In this document: positions 52,722-64,000 of the stretch, one piece after another
Numbering within the stretch: position 1 is the first letter of the stretch
How the letters are laid out: the number at the start of each line of letters is the position of its first letter
Source of the DNA: Harmothoe impar
Taxonomy: Eukaryota > Annelida > Polychaeta > Phyllodocida > Polynoidae
NCBI GenBank assembly: GCA_947462335.1
Contig: OX381705.1
Span: 39,363,770 to 39,427,769 of the forward strand
Reading direction: 5' to 3'
DNA length: 64,000 nucleotides
Program-made: the position numbers and the translations under genes
Notes under the pieces: generated by a model
What the model saw: only the letters and a program-made list of their open reading frames with translations
The model's database searches: none
What the model was told of the DNA's origin: nothing

Positions 52722-53524
52722 CCTATATACATTATACTTTTTGTCGGAACCGGCCTTCCATACTTTGGTGGTTTTGATTTTGGTGCGTATTTACCTATAC
52801 GCACCAAAATACTGTAGGCCCCTACGCACCAAAATCGTGGTGCGTATACCGAAGGCTGGGTAAGGCCGCATTGTAAACAATTGCCTTTTGACAGGTACGA
52901 GCTGCTGGAAACCAACTCACCCGGTATCATGTTTTCTCCGACAGTCTTCGCCATTGGACATTACTAAATCATGCTTAAAGCTTTATCACATGTCAGGTAA
53001 GTCAAACATTCATTCCGATGAGAAATAATGTGTGTATGGTTAGCTAGTATAGTGTTTTACAGCTGGAAACAATAGCCATTTTTGAGCGATATTAGGCGAA
53101 GACAGCGGGTCTCGTAACAAAGACGATGACGGATGAGGCAGATGGTTAGTCAGTATTTTAGGAGCGCCTCGCTCCCCGGGCCTCGCTCGGTGAAGGCGGG
53201 GGGGGGGGGGGGGGGGGGTTGTTGTGTCACTTGTCGATATTTAAGAAATGCCAATGTCCCTTGTCGATTGTAAGACATAATTAGTCGATTTCCTCAGGCT
53301 TGGGCTAGGGATGTCATCGATACCCCCAGAATCGATACACCGACAGTTCTTGAATCAAGAAGCATATATATAGGGTAGGAGGTCCGACTTAGGGCCTCGC
53401 CTATGGGCATAGTGTGACAAGCCTCCCCCCTCAGACCCCCTCTACCCCCCCATGAAAGTGGGCGACTTTGTATGCTCTGGATTGAAAGCTATGAAGAAAG
53501 GGGGGTTTCAGGTGGCCCTCTTGT
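52722..53524. other. Unassigned sequence with a hairpin and a long G-run
   Basis: TTTTGGTGCGTATTTACC and its near-complement TATACGCACCAAAATA form a hairpin at about 52775-52811. A G-run of about 23 (53197-53218) is a polymorphism or assembly risk. The minus-strand frame 52694-52954 has no domain. Confidence 0.45.
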
Positions 53525-53809
53525 GTCCTTATCAAAGTGATACCACATGGAAAGAAGGGATTTTCTGGACAGAAAAATCCTGCCGAATCCAAATATTGTG
53601 GTCTTGATTTTCAAAACCTGACCAAAATCACTTAAAAATGAACTTTGATGATGCAAAGTATTTAAAAAATGTACAAAATGATGTTGAAAATGTTTGGAAC
53701 AATATCTAGATATAAACTTGCCAATCATAATCAGTACCTCAATCTACCTATTCAACATTGATCTATCCCTCAATCTGACAGGCACTCTTCCCATGTATCA
53801 CACTTTATC

Positions 53810-54562
53810 CCACTCGATGTGTGCTTTGGATAGAATAACAAGCCATAGGGTATCAGTAGTGATACCCAATGTTGTCAAGTCATACCCGATGTTGTCAACC
53901 ATTTTTACTACGTTGTCAAGGTTGTAAAAACAGGGCACCCTGATTGGCTGTCGCAGCATCAATGAAATTACGTCCCAAAAATTATCCTCACTAAAATTCG
54001 CCAAAACAACCCATGCTAAATCAGCATTTCCCCGATGACAGTTACTATCTAAGCTTTGGAACATCACCCCCAGGATGATCTCGCGTGTAAGATTCAAATA
54101 TGGAGCCAGATTGAAGCTACAGAGCTTCTATTAATGTAGAAAACGTAATTTGTTGTCCGTACCGAGAGCGAGAATGACAACAATAATTTGTTGTCCTTGA
54201 CAACATAAGTCATTTCCGTTTCCAAGAGGGCGTGGCTTATGAATTCGTGACGCAATCAGTGAGGCGCTGATGGGGGTGATGTAGGAGACTTGTTTACCCG
54301 GCTTGTTTACTCACAGTTTATGTATATTTTCCGTCCATTCATTGTAGCAACTCATGTTATAACATCATAATAATTTACCCTGACCATTTGCCATTTTTCC
54401 TCGGGGGATAAAGATAGAAACTGGTACTTGTGAAGCCCTCTCGGGGATACCCCACTTTTGGCGCCCCCCTCTCGAGCCCCCCTGCGGGGGCCTCTCGAGG
54501 GGGGCGCCAAAAGTGGGGTATCCCCTCGAGGACATCACAAGAACCAGTTCCTATCTATATAC
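53810..54562. mobile_element. Insertion in the left arm of the giant palindrome
   Basis: The right arm reads straight through the point where the left arm is broken, so about 750 bp were added here. It holds a ...TACCCRATGTTGTCAA... repeat near 53870-53900 and ends with the strong hairpin at 54412-54555. The family is unknown. Confidence 0.6.
54412..54555. repeat. Near-perfect 144-bp palindrome
   Basis: The arm AGATAGAAACTGGTACTTGT... to CCCCCTCTCGAG (54412-54476) is mirrored by 54493-54555 with a loop of about 16. The middle is very GC-rich (GGCGCCCCCC). It could form a cruciform or a stable hairpin RNA. Confidence 0.9.
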
Positions 54563-55095
54563 CTATCCTGCACACTGCCTATCCCTCAGCCTACCTATCC
54601 CTCAAGTTACCTTTCCCTTGAATTAGAACCTTCTCTGAAATTGGCTTATCCCTCCAAAAGCTTAAAGGCTATAGCTCACACCTCTCCTTGCTACTCTTGC
54701 CCACTTTCTGTGCCTACCTATCCCTGAGTCTACCTATCCCCAATCTGCCTATCACCCAGCCTACCTATCCCTCATAATGACTATCTCTCACTCTGCCTAT
54801 GTGTCATGATTAATCAGCATTATCCATCTTTTTAACTATGCCCATCTACTTAACATAACATTCCTGACAATGTCCACCATAATTTGTACCTATCCTCAGT
54901 TTTCCTATCACCCAGCCTACCTATCCCTCATTGTGACTATCCTTCACTCTGCCTATTTCTCATGTTTAATCAGCATTGTCCATCTTTTTAACTATACCCA
55001 TCTGCTAAACATAACATTCCTCACAATGTCCACTATAATTTGTACCTATCCCCAATTTTCCTATCACCCAGCCTATCTATCCCTCATTGTGACTA

Positions 55096-55288
55096 CCGTA
55101 CCGTCGTGTTTAAGCGCCCCGGCGCTTATAATTTTGGAGGGGTGTTTACTCCCGGCGCTTATACAAGACAGGCGCTTATTCAAGATCCAGTTTTAGTGCT
55201 TATGAGTAATTTCAAGACCCTCATACCCCCGGCGCTTATACAAGACCGGCGCTTATTCAATACCCGGCGCTTAAACACGACGGTACGA
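55096..55288. mobile_element. Mariner-type MITE, CCGTACCGTCG family
   Basis: The ends CCGTACCGTCGTGTTTAAGC and GCTTAAACACGACGGTACGA are inverted, with TA on both sides (55094-55095, 55289-55290). The inside is made of GGCGCTTATAC/CAAGAC words. The uninterrupted neighbour unit GTGACTATCC elsewhere in the array shows the empty site. Confidence 0.8.
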
Positions 55289-56854
55289 TATCCCTTGCTC
55301 TGCCTATCCCTCATGTTTTATCTTCATTCAATTTATCAAATCCCAGATGGAGCTCAACATAACATGTCTACTATTTCTATGTACAAGTTAATTTTCCATC
55401 ATTTAGGCTACTTATCCTTCATTGTACCTATTCTTGCATATCCCTCATGCTTAACCTGCACATCCCTCAGACTCCATAGCACCCATGGCATTTACATATC
55501 CCAACCTTGCAAGATACCCGCCATACCTATCTCTCAAACTACCTATTACAAATACTACCTCTCCCTCTCACACTTCATCTTTCTGAATACCTATCCCTCA
55601 TGAAATGACTATCTCCTAATCTGCCTATCCCTCTTGCTCCCTACCCGTCTAAGGTCTCCCAATCTTACTTTTTCTCAATGTACCTACATTATTCCTTAGT
55701 CAGTATGCACCTAAGCTACCTATCCCACAGTGTACCAAAATGCATGAGTCACTGGATATTCCCTGGAGGATAGATAGCATGGGTGATAGGAAGATATAGT
55801 TATGCTAGGTAGATATAGTTATGCTATCTGCAGATAGCTAAGTAGAGGAAATGGTAAAATGAAAAATATACAGTGTGTGTGATATGCAGCATGAGGGATA
55901 GGAAGATAGAGAGAGCTAGAGCAAGAAAGTAGTATAGATAAAGTGAAAACTAGGCATGTGAAGGGCAGGCAAGGTGAGGCATGGATCTAGATAAACAAAA
56001 ATATATAAGAGGCTAAGGGATATGCACAGAAACATGAGATCTATGCAAGCTGAAGGATAGGCACAATGGGGGATAGGACCATAATTCATAAGAGTCTGAC
56101 TTAGAAATAGATAGAAAGAAGAGAGCACAAGGTGAGGGATATGTTTAAGACAGGCTAGGCACACTGCAGAATATACAGCAACAGCATGTAGAATAGGCAT
56201 CATGAGGGATAGGTAGGCTAGGTGATAGGAAAACTGAGGATAGGTACAAATTATAGGGGACATTGTCAGGAATGTTATGTTAAGCAGATGGGCATAGTTA
56301 AAACGATGGATAATGCTGATTAATCATGACACATAGGTAGAGTGTGAGATAGTCATTATGAGGGATAGGTAGGCTGGGTGATAGGCAGATTGGGGATAGG
56401 TGGACTTAGGGATAGGTAGGCATAGGAAGTGGGCAAGAGCAGCAAGGAGAGGGGTAAGCTTTAGCCTTTAAGCTTTTGGAGGGATAAGCCAATTTCAGAG
56501 AAGGTTCTAATTCAAGGTATAGGTAACTTGAGGGATAGGTAGGCTGAGGGATAGGCAGTGTGCAGGATAGGTATAGTGTGATATATGGGAAGAGTGCCGG
56601 TCAGATTGAGGGATAGGTCAATGTTGAATAGGTAGATTGAGGTACTGATTGCGATTGACAAGTTTATATCTAGATAATGTTCCAAACATTTTCAACATCT
56701 TTTTGTACATTTTTTAAATACTTTGCATCATCAAAGTTCATTTTTGAGTGATTTTGGTCAGGTTACGAAAATCAAGACCACAATATTTGGATTCAGCAGG
56801 ATTTTTGGGTCTAGAAAATCCCTTCTTTCCATATGGTATCACACTGATAAGGAC

Positions 56855-57699
56855 CTCTAAGCGTGACCCCTTGGTTACCATGGCTACCAAAAACTTTTAT
56901 AAACTTTTTTTTACCAAGCATTGCCCATCTTCTGGTATGCCTATTATTACTCCCAGTCACTTTTGGCACAAAATAAACATATTCCCTCCCCTAACATGAA
57001 CTTGAAGTCATTTTATGGAAAATGCATCTATTTTTGACCACAGAGCCCTTTAAAGTATGTCTAAGGGATGCATTTAAGGCTATTTTTTGCGTTTTTTTAT
57101 GTAAAAACAGCTACCTCTATTCTGCGGCCTCTAGTGAAAAACTGAATCTGACTAAGATATGTCGGACTACCCTGAAAAGAAGCCCCAAAACACTGGCAAC
57201 AATATTCTACATGTGGTTAAGGCCCCATCTCAATCCTAAAAGCACAAAAACAATCAATAAGGGGCCAATGTCATGAGATTTAGGCCCAAATTTGCACTTT
57301 TTGGATGAAAATGAGGGATTTTCCGGTACATACGTCATAAGTTCACCTTGACAACCCTTAACAACACAATTAAAAATTCAACAAAATCTCTTGGATCATA
57401 TTTCCAAGGGATATTCCCAACTTTTTTGAATCGGGCGAACATTATTCATGCTATTTATGACTATTTTCAGGGCCTCTGAAGTCGAAATTGTAAAAAATGC
57501 CTTGACAGCAATTTCCGTGCCAAGCAGCCCCAACCTCACTCCGGGCCCAAATTGTCTCTTTTGGAAGTGAATGTTTAATGAAACAATTGATCTATGGTAA
57601 AATTAGTGGCATCAATACCCCTTCTATCCATATCAAGGCAAGAAATCAAGAGAAAAACATCAAAAACGGGTCGAAAACCCACCCATTTGGCCTTATTAA
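56855..57699. other. Unassigned sequence starting with a partial GGTGTCACGG MITE
   Basis: The first 100 bp (CTCTAAGCGTGACCCCTTGG to TTACTCCCAGTCA) match the middle of the MITE at 57700-58166. The rest shows no gene. Frames at 56748 and 57022 have no domain. Confidence 0.45.
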
Positions 57700-58166
57700 G
57701 GTGTCACGGTACTAATTGACACAGTGATGTTCTAATATTTTCCTCTTCTTCACTATCAAGTGGCTCCAAATGCGGTTCAAAATTTGATGGCGTTCATAAA
57801 TGACGCCTTAAACAAAAGCTGACGTCATTTCCGATCTTTTAAAAATATCCGTCAATATCGGAGTCAGATTAGATTTTGCGCTAGTTGCCATGGAAAAAGC
57901 ATAGTCTGAATATTATCAATTTTTCAAGTGCCCCACCGACCTGTGACCTTGACTTTGACCTCTAAGCGTGACCCCTTGGTTACCATGGATACCAAAAACT
58001 TTTATAACCTTTTTTTACCAAGCATTGCCCATCTTCTGGTATGCCTATTATTACTCCCAGTCAAAAATAAGGTCTCCTAGCATTGATTATATCCACTACA
58101 AGTCCGTTTTTAGTAGGGACTATTTGGCTGTCCTAGGTTTTCTGGGCGGATTAGTACTGTGACACC
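57700..58166. mobile_element. MITE, GGTGTCACGG family, copy 2
   Basis: 467 bp, similar to 16953-17420 throughout. Flanks TTAA and ATAA are only partly alike, and the wider flanks GGCCTTAT and ATAAGGCC are complementary, so the target itself was palindromic. Confidence 0.83.
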
Positions 58167-58996
58167 ATAAGGCCGAAATACTTGCCAATATTGACTAATA
58201 TTGGTTGATATTGACTAATATAGGTAGTTATTCATCGAATTCCCTCCAAATAACGCCTTTAACAGCAACTTTGGGTTAGCTTGACCCAGAATGCTGAGTG
58301 TCTGTCGATCGCCATTTTCATCGTACTTTTCTGAAATTTCTCTGCCGAAATGGTTGAAACATTCACTGAATTGCATTAAAATTCATGAATTTTATTAGGC
58401 AGATAAAATTTCCCCAGTGTTGTGAATATGCAGAAGCAAGAACAGAGTTGTACATGCAGGGAAACATAGGAAAAAAAGGAAATTACAATATCTTAAAATG
58501 GCTCCTATTCCCCCAATGGTTAAGACAAACGCGGCGCATGGCATCAGTAGAAAGAGTGTGACCATTGTCTATAACGTTGTATCGTATTAACAGACATGGC
58601 ACACTCTAATTATTGCAAATATGAATATTACACATTGATATAGTTACCCAAAGCCATAAAGAGGCAGATGACCAATTTTTTTCACATGTTCAACTTTTTG
58701 GTCTTGCACAGAATGGCGCGAGAAATATTGTCATGAATAATGATTGGTCAAAAAAAAATAGGCCTATCCGTAAACTTCTGTTAGTCAAAATAAAAAAAGA
58801 CTAATAATTTCTGGCAAATTAGTGGGTTAAAAAGGTCTGTAATGACACTATGTAAATGAGATTTTAAAATGACGATTGAAAAATTTATCCATTTGTGAAA
58901 AATCTGGGTGGCCAAAGAAACCCAGCCAATGTTGACCAATTTTGGGGTTACTTTGGCCACTTGACGTCCAACCATCATTGGTTGCTATGGAAACCA
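58167..58996. other. Unassigned sequence
   Basis: AT-rich, with short AATATTG words near 58170-58230. No gene, RNA or clear repeat recognised. Confidence 0.4.
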
Positions 58997-59992
58997 CTAT
59001 AGTCTAGAAGCCGACAGCACTGTCAGGACCCAACCTCGTTTCGTCTGTTAAAGTTTTTTTCTCTGCTGATTATGCATCTATAGGGTCTAGGTGAAAATAT
59101 CCAGGTGGATGTGGAGCTCTCACCCTTGAGCAATTTGAGAAATCCAAGATGGCCGCCTGAACGTTGCTGAAAACTAGAAAAGTGTCTATCTTTGCTTCTA
59201 ATCAACTTAGAGACTCAAATAAAAGGTCAAAAAGTACATTTATGAGGCCAAGGAATCCAATCCAGCTAATTTCAAAGAGCTATGTGGCAGCCATTTTGAA
59301 TTTTTAATGAAATTACCATTCCAAAGTGGCGAAATTGGAGCCGAAACTGGGTCTATCAGTATCTAATCAAGATAAATACACAATTCCAAATTCAGAAAGG
59401 ATACTCCTGTGGCCAGGAACTCCAAATAATTAATAAAGAATAATCTGTATGGTGGCCATTGTGAAATCACCCTGAAAATCAATTCATAATTGGTTCACAA
59501 TGATAAAGATTTAGTAAATCCTGTACTACCCGGCTTTGCACTCAGTAAAAGTAACTCCAGGACAATGGTTGTGTTCACATGCTATTAGTGCTGCAGCATT
59601 GCAGAGCCAGTAGCAGATATGGTGTGTGTAAAAAAGTTGTGAATGATCCAAGATGGCTGCCGACATATCAGAATTCCATCTCTCGTGACCTAGATATGGC
59701 TTAGAATACTATTTTAACATTGCTTACCCCCCCCCTAAATTGGACCCAAGGAATTCAATGATTTTATTGGTTTGTTGCTAATATAGCTGGTTGCTTAGTC
59801 ACAACTGTTCTTATTGTTTATTTCTCTAACAACACACATTTCAATGGTCCTGAGGTTCATTAGCAACAAGCATGGCAACAACTAAACAACCTTGGATCCA
59901 GGTTATTCTGTGGTGTGAGGTAGATGAAGCAACATTATGGATGTTGCTTAGCTAGCAGGTATAGCAGCTAGCTACATGTGCATTGCCCCTAA

Positions 59993-60794
59993 CCCAGTAA
60001 ACACAGTTATGTTGGTCAGATGTAAATTAACTTTGGTTTTTGGTCTGAACTACGTAATTTTGGAAGGTTTATCAACGTTAGAATGTTAAGGTTTATTTAC
60101 CAATCTCAAACGTGCAGGTCTGATTTACGTAGCTCAGACGTAAATCTGCGTCCAACTTTGTGAACACATTAACATAATATTACATAGTGGGGTTCAGACA
60201 AAGATATCTCAGACAAATTTACATTAACAAACAATAATTATACAAACTAACTACATGTACTATCATTCTTAATCACATTTCTTTCTATATATATGTATAT
60301 ATATATATATATGTATATATATGTATATATATATTACATCTTTGTAGTTTAACTGAACAGCCTGACAGTATAGATCTATTGCATAGTTTTGGCTGCAGAG
60401 AGGCTTTGTATTTCTTTCATTACCACCAATGTGGTGTCTGCCCAGTAAAGTGCTGTACTGTGCATATCAATGCACAATTCTTTAACCTGCTGTCCATCAT
60501 ATATAACTATCAAATTGTATATGGTTCATTTGCATAACATTTAATTCGTGATTAATGAGAAATTACTGCTTGAATGTGGTAGATTAACGTAGATCTACGT
60601 AGATTTGCTACGTTGATTATGTCTGAATGAGGTAGATAAACGTAAATCATACATCTACGTCTGTTGAACGTAAATAAACCTTCATGTTTTGACGTCTACA
60701 AACCTTCCAAATTCACCAATCTCAAAAGTTTGGGTGGAAAACTACCTAGAGAAACCTCTGAGCTATGTTGGAATTATGTAGGGTGTTTACTGGG
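59993..60794. mobile_element. CCCAGTAAACAC-terminal element with AACGTAGATCTACGT words
   Basis: The ends CCCAGTAAACAC and GTGTTTACTGGG are inverted, with AA on both sides (59991-59992, 60795-60796). Both inner ends are rich in palindromic ACGTAGATCTACGT-like words. A TATATG microsatellite lies at about 60283-60332. No ORF. Confidence 0.75.
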
Positions 60795-60814
60795 AAGAGC
60801 TCTTGAACTTCTTA

Positions 60815-61560
60815 TAAATGGAGGGGGACCCCTTCAGTGACTCTGCGGACCCTTCCAGTAGCTCTGGGGACCCCCCAAGTTTTCTTGGGGCTCTCCCAGC
60901 GGCTCTGGGGACCCTCTCAGCGGCACTGGAAATCCTCCTAGCAGCCTGGGGACCCCATCAGTGACTCTGGGGATCCCTTCAGTGACTTTAGGGACCCCTT
61001 CAGTGACTCTGAGGACCCTTCCAGTAGCTCTGGGGACCCTCCAGCGGCCCTCCCAGCGGCTCTGGGGACCTTCTCAGCGGCACTGGGGACACTCCTAGCA
61101 GCCTGGGGACCCCTTCAGTGACTCTGAGAACCCCTTTAGCGGCTCTGGCGGCCCTTTCAGCAGCTCTGGGGACCATTTAAATACCTCTTGGGACCCCTTC
61201 AGCAGCTCTTTGCACCCTCCAAGTGGCTATTGGAACCCTCTAAGCAGCTCTGGGGACCTTTCCACAGGCTTTGGGACCCCTTCAGTGTCACTGGGGACCT
61301 CTTCAGTAACTCTGTAGACCCTTTCAGTGACTCTGGGCATCCCTTCAGCAACTCTTTGGACCCTTCTAGAGGCTCTGGGGACCCTCCCAGAGGCTTTGGC
61401 TTCCTTTTAGTGACTCTGGCATCCCCTTTAGTGACTCAGGGGACCCCTTCAGCTGCTCAGGGAACGCTCCCAGCGGCTGTGTGGCCCCTCAGCTGCTCTA
61501 GGGATTCCTTCCAGTGGCTCTAGGGACCCTTCTGGTGGCTCTAGGAGGACCTCTGCAGAT
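60815..61560. repeat. Minisatellite of about 21-24 bp units
   Basis: Many diverged tandem copies of the type GGGGACCCCTTCAGTGACTCT / GGGACCCTTCCAGTAGCTCTG. The 111-codon plus frame at 61188 and the minus frame at 61449 are repeat translations. Confidence 0.85.
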
Positions 61561-62481
61561 TGTGCTGGCACCTCAGGTGGCTGCGGGTGCACCCTTGCTG
61601 GTTCTGTGAACACCGCTGTTGACTCTATCACCACGTCTAGTCCTGGAAACATACATGCCAGCTCTAGGTATGCATACCCTGGCATTAGTAAATTCCCACT
61701 AGCTCTGAAAACATCTTTGCTGGTACCAAGGACAACTCCTCCCCCTGTACCAGGGATGGCTAGACCGTCTTCCCCTACACCAGGGATGACTACATCATCT
61801 TCCCCTGTACCAAAGATGGCTGTGGGAATTACTGCACTAGGCAAAATCACAGCATGGAATACAATATGTCTGCCATAAAAGTACTAAATGTGACCATTAT
61901 CTTAAAGCTACTCTTACTTAAATGCAAAGCTAGGTAGTACAGGATTCACTGAATCTTTCATCCTTAATTTATCATTGTGAACCAATTTCGAATTGGTTTT
62001 CATGGTGATTTCTTAAAAATTCACAATGGCCACCATACAGATTATTCTTTATTTAATCATTTGGAGTCCCTAGCCACAGGAGTATCCTTTCTGAATTTGG
62101 AATTGTGTATTTATCTTGATTAGATACTGATAGACCCAGTTTCGGCTCCAATTTGGCCACTTTGGAATGGTAATTTCATTAAAAATTCAAAATGGCTGCC
62201 ACATAGCTTTTTGAGAATAGCAGGATTGGATTCCTTGGCCTCATAAATGTACTTTTTGACCTTTTATATGAGTCTCTAAGTTGATTAGAAGCAAAGATAG
62301 ACAGTTTTTCAGTTTTCAGCAATTTTAGGGCGGCCATCTTGGATTTCTCAAATTGCTCAAGGGTGAGAGCTCCACATCCACCTGGATATTTTCACCTAGA
62401 CCCTATAGATGCATAATCAGCAGAGAAAAAAACTTTAACAGACGAAACGACGTCACCCCCTCTGGCTTCCAGACTATAGGG

Positions 62482-62926
62482 GGCGAGTTGTGACTGTAAC
62501 GTGGGGGGGGGGGGGGGCAGCCTCGGCCAGCGTTTATCCTACTGGTATGACAACTGGGGGATGGGACTCAGAGGCTGCTGGGGAGGGGGCTCAGGGCAAA
62601 GTTAGGGGTGTGGCTAATACGCGAGTTTTTACTAGGGGTGGTTCCGAAGGCCTCTGCGGCTTATAAATAGGATTGGCCCAAAGTCGGGGTGCGGCCTATA
62701 CGCGAGTTGGGCTTATACGCGAGGTTTTACGGTACCCTCCATTTACATTACATAATATATCCACACATGCAGGCCGAAAATTGCGCGCGTTCGCGCCCCT
62801 TTGTAGCATAGTAATGCGCAGGCTTTTTCCCTCAAAACAGGTTGAAGTTTTTTCACCCCCACCCTCTAGAGGGTTCAAAATTTTTAAATCCACCACCCCC
62901 CCCTGTTGTTAAAAAATGAGCACTCC
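62482..62926. other. Unassigned sequence with a G-run and a mariner-like MITE remnant
   Basis: A G-run of about 15 lies near 62503-62517. At 62615-62736, ACGCGAGTT and the end TATACGCGAGGTTTTACGGTAC resemble the terminal repeat of a widespread mariner-type MITE. Its other end is not clear. Confidence 0.45.
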
Positions 62927-63562
62927 CTTAGAATTATCAGAGCACTTTGATTCAAAATGTGCTAGAAAGCCCTTGATGTGTAGTTTTTAACTCGCCATGT
63001 TTGATTACAATATTGAAAGGGGGTGTTTTGGGAATAGGGCCCCCAAATTTTGGAATTTTACCAAAACATCACTGATATTTGCACCCCCCAAAATAATTGT
63101 TCCCTATCTGATATCAAATAGAAACCCTTTTGGTTCCAAAGAGCAAGATCAAGGCTTTCCAACCCTCTTTGAATTATTTCGATACGAAAATTCTAAGTGG
63201 CAAAGAAAAACTGTACCCTTTGGGTCACTGACCAGGCCGCCACCCTTCAAACCGGACATTTTCTCTGATAATGACCAACTGGAGATAATTATTTTATCCT
63301 ACTTAGAATTATGAGAGCACTTTGAAAAAAAGTGCTAGAAAGATCTTGATGTGTAGTATTTAACTGGCCATGTTTTATTACAATATTGAAATGGGGTGTT
63401 TTGACAATAGGGCCGCCAAATTTTGGAATTTTTCAAAAAAATCACCGAAATTCCCACCCCCCCCCCCCAAAAAAAAATTCCCTATCTGATATCAAATAGA
63501 AACCTTTTCAGTTCCAAAGTCTGAAATCAGGGCTTTCCAACCATCTTTGAATTATTTCGATG
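62927..63562. repeat. Direct duplication of a unit of about 375 bp
   Basis: CTTAGAATTATSAGAGCACTTTG begins at 62927 and again at 63302. The second copy follows the first for about 260 bp (to GAATTATTTCGAT) with roughly 15% differences. The plus frame 62997-63314 lies in it and has no domain. Confidence 0.8.
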
Positions 63563-64000
63563 TGGAGGTGGCGCTACTGTCAGCCATGTCACTGAGGGAG
63601 AGCCAGCAGGGCTACTTGCGAAGAAGTGCCCCCCCCCCCCCCCCCCCACCTCAATGGGGGATGGCCCATGCATAACCCACGGGCGTGTTGCCAACTGCTA
63701 GTCAGCAATGCCCACAGGCTTCATTTGTTTCAGCGTGTGGGGTGCAGTTACGCCAGCAACAGGGTGTGATAATGGCAAACCCTACCCCCACCATACCTTC
63801 ACATACTCTCGTTCCCAAATCCTTCCGAAGGAAGGCTCTGGTAACTGCCAAATGTTGGGATTTTGCTGGGTCTGGGCAACCTAGGAACAGGAAATGGAAC
63901 CAGAAAGGCTGATGGTAAAACTACCTAAAACTACCATCATACATTCTGGTTCCATTTCCTGTTCCTGTTCACTGGTTCCAGTCTACCAGCAGGGGTTGCC
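63563..64000. other. Unassigned right edge with a hairpin
   Basis: A C-run lies near 63630-63647. GAACAGGAAATGGAACCAGAA (63885-63905) and its exact complement (63944-63964), with GATGGTA/TACCATC inside, form a strong hairpin, possibly the end of an element running past the window. Confidence 0.5.

Larger units (their letters stand above)
53525..56854. mobile_element. Giant palindromic element with CCTATCCCTCA minisatellite arms
   Basis: The outer left arm (GTCCTTATCAAAGTGATACC, 53525 on) matches the inverted right arm (ending 56854). The arms continue inward as a pyrimidine-rich minisatellite (CTACCTATCCCTCA, 54560-55660) on the left and its complement (GAGGGATAGGTAG, 55780-56640) on the right. 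A total of more than 1 kb per arm could pair. Insertions at 53810-54562 and 55096-55288 interrupt the left arm only. Confidence 0.8.
58997..62481. mobile_element. Long-inverted-repeat element, about 3.5 kb, with minisatellite core
   Basis: The left arm (TATAGTCTAGAAGCC, TTTCGTCTGTTAAAGTTTTT, then about 480 bp) is inverted at 61900-62481. Arms include CCAAGATGGCCGCC and GGCAGCCATTTTGAA words. The middle holds a nested CCCAGT element (59993-60794) and a minisatellite (60815-61560). No transposase. Confidence 0.8.

Noticed and set aside
53197..53218. Long G-run (also near 62503 and C-run near 63630) as a G-quadruplex signal
   Set aside because: Uninterrupted homopolymers are prone to sequencing and assembly error; no associated gene or promoter to give them meaning.
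61188..61523. 111-codon plus-strand ORF
   Set aside because: It is a translation of the GACCCCTTCAGTGACTCT minisatellite; no domain and repeat-driven composition.
61449..61850. 133-codon minus-strand ORF with GVGEDG/GTGEDD repeats
   Set aside because: Derived from the same repeated region and its diverged edge; no start context or domain.

Overview
This window is eukaryotic, most likely from a marine invertebrate animal. The reasons are the mix of animal-type retroelements (DIRS/Ngaro tyrosine-recombinase retrotransposons, Ty3/gypsy elements including one with a fusion-type envelope, and LINEs), abundant foldback and inverted-repeat DNA elements, and the frequent palindromic octamer TAGGCCTA. 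The species cannot be fixed from the sequence. I see no convincing single-copy host gene, no rRNA or tRNA gene, no CRISPR array and no bacterial-type operon. Almost every base belongs, or plausibly belongs, to mobile or repeated DNA, much of it nested.

Layout. 1-435 is the 3' end of a gypsy element (pol tail, purine tract, LTR). 1031-4666 is a LINE fragment split by a 1.8-kb foldback element and a 0.74-kb TA-flanked MITE. 5431-9767 is a decayed DIRS-like element with inverted termini. 10999-16013 is a young Ngaro-like element with perfect split direct repeats (A1 / B1-A2 / B2), Gag, RT-RNase H and tyrosine recombinase; an in-frame TGA-CTA separates Gag from Pol.

16934-45476 is a Russian-doll locus. 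A non-autonomous element with CCCAGC termini received a degraded minus-strand gypsy element ('element A', 17598-44813, 5-bp target duplication ctgta). Inside the integrase region of A sits a very large and recent plus-strand gypsy/errantivirus-like element ('element B', 18463-35468, target duplication gttc, LTRs about 99% alike). A LINE in turn interrupts B. Element A also holds fragments of a second tyrosine-recombinase-element gag and other small insertions. 45477-64000 is a chain of long-inverted-repeat and foldback elements, minisatellites and MITEs.

How the genes work together. Element B looks like a complete retrovirus-like unit: LTR promoter and poly(A) signal, Gag, a classic slippery heptamer G-GGA-AAC at the gag stop feeding Pol (protease, RT, RNase H, integrase), and an F-type Env preceded by a strong splice acceptor that pairs well with a donor lying across the gag start codon. 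Between env and the 3' LTR is a 202-codon ORF on the opposite strand with its own TATA box, strong start context and AATAAA signal. I do not recognise its product, and it is the best candidate here for something undescribed.

Limits: all assignments rest on reading motifs and repeats by eye. Boundaries of old elements are approximate, and no database comparison was possible.
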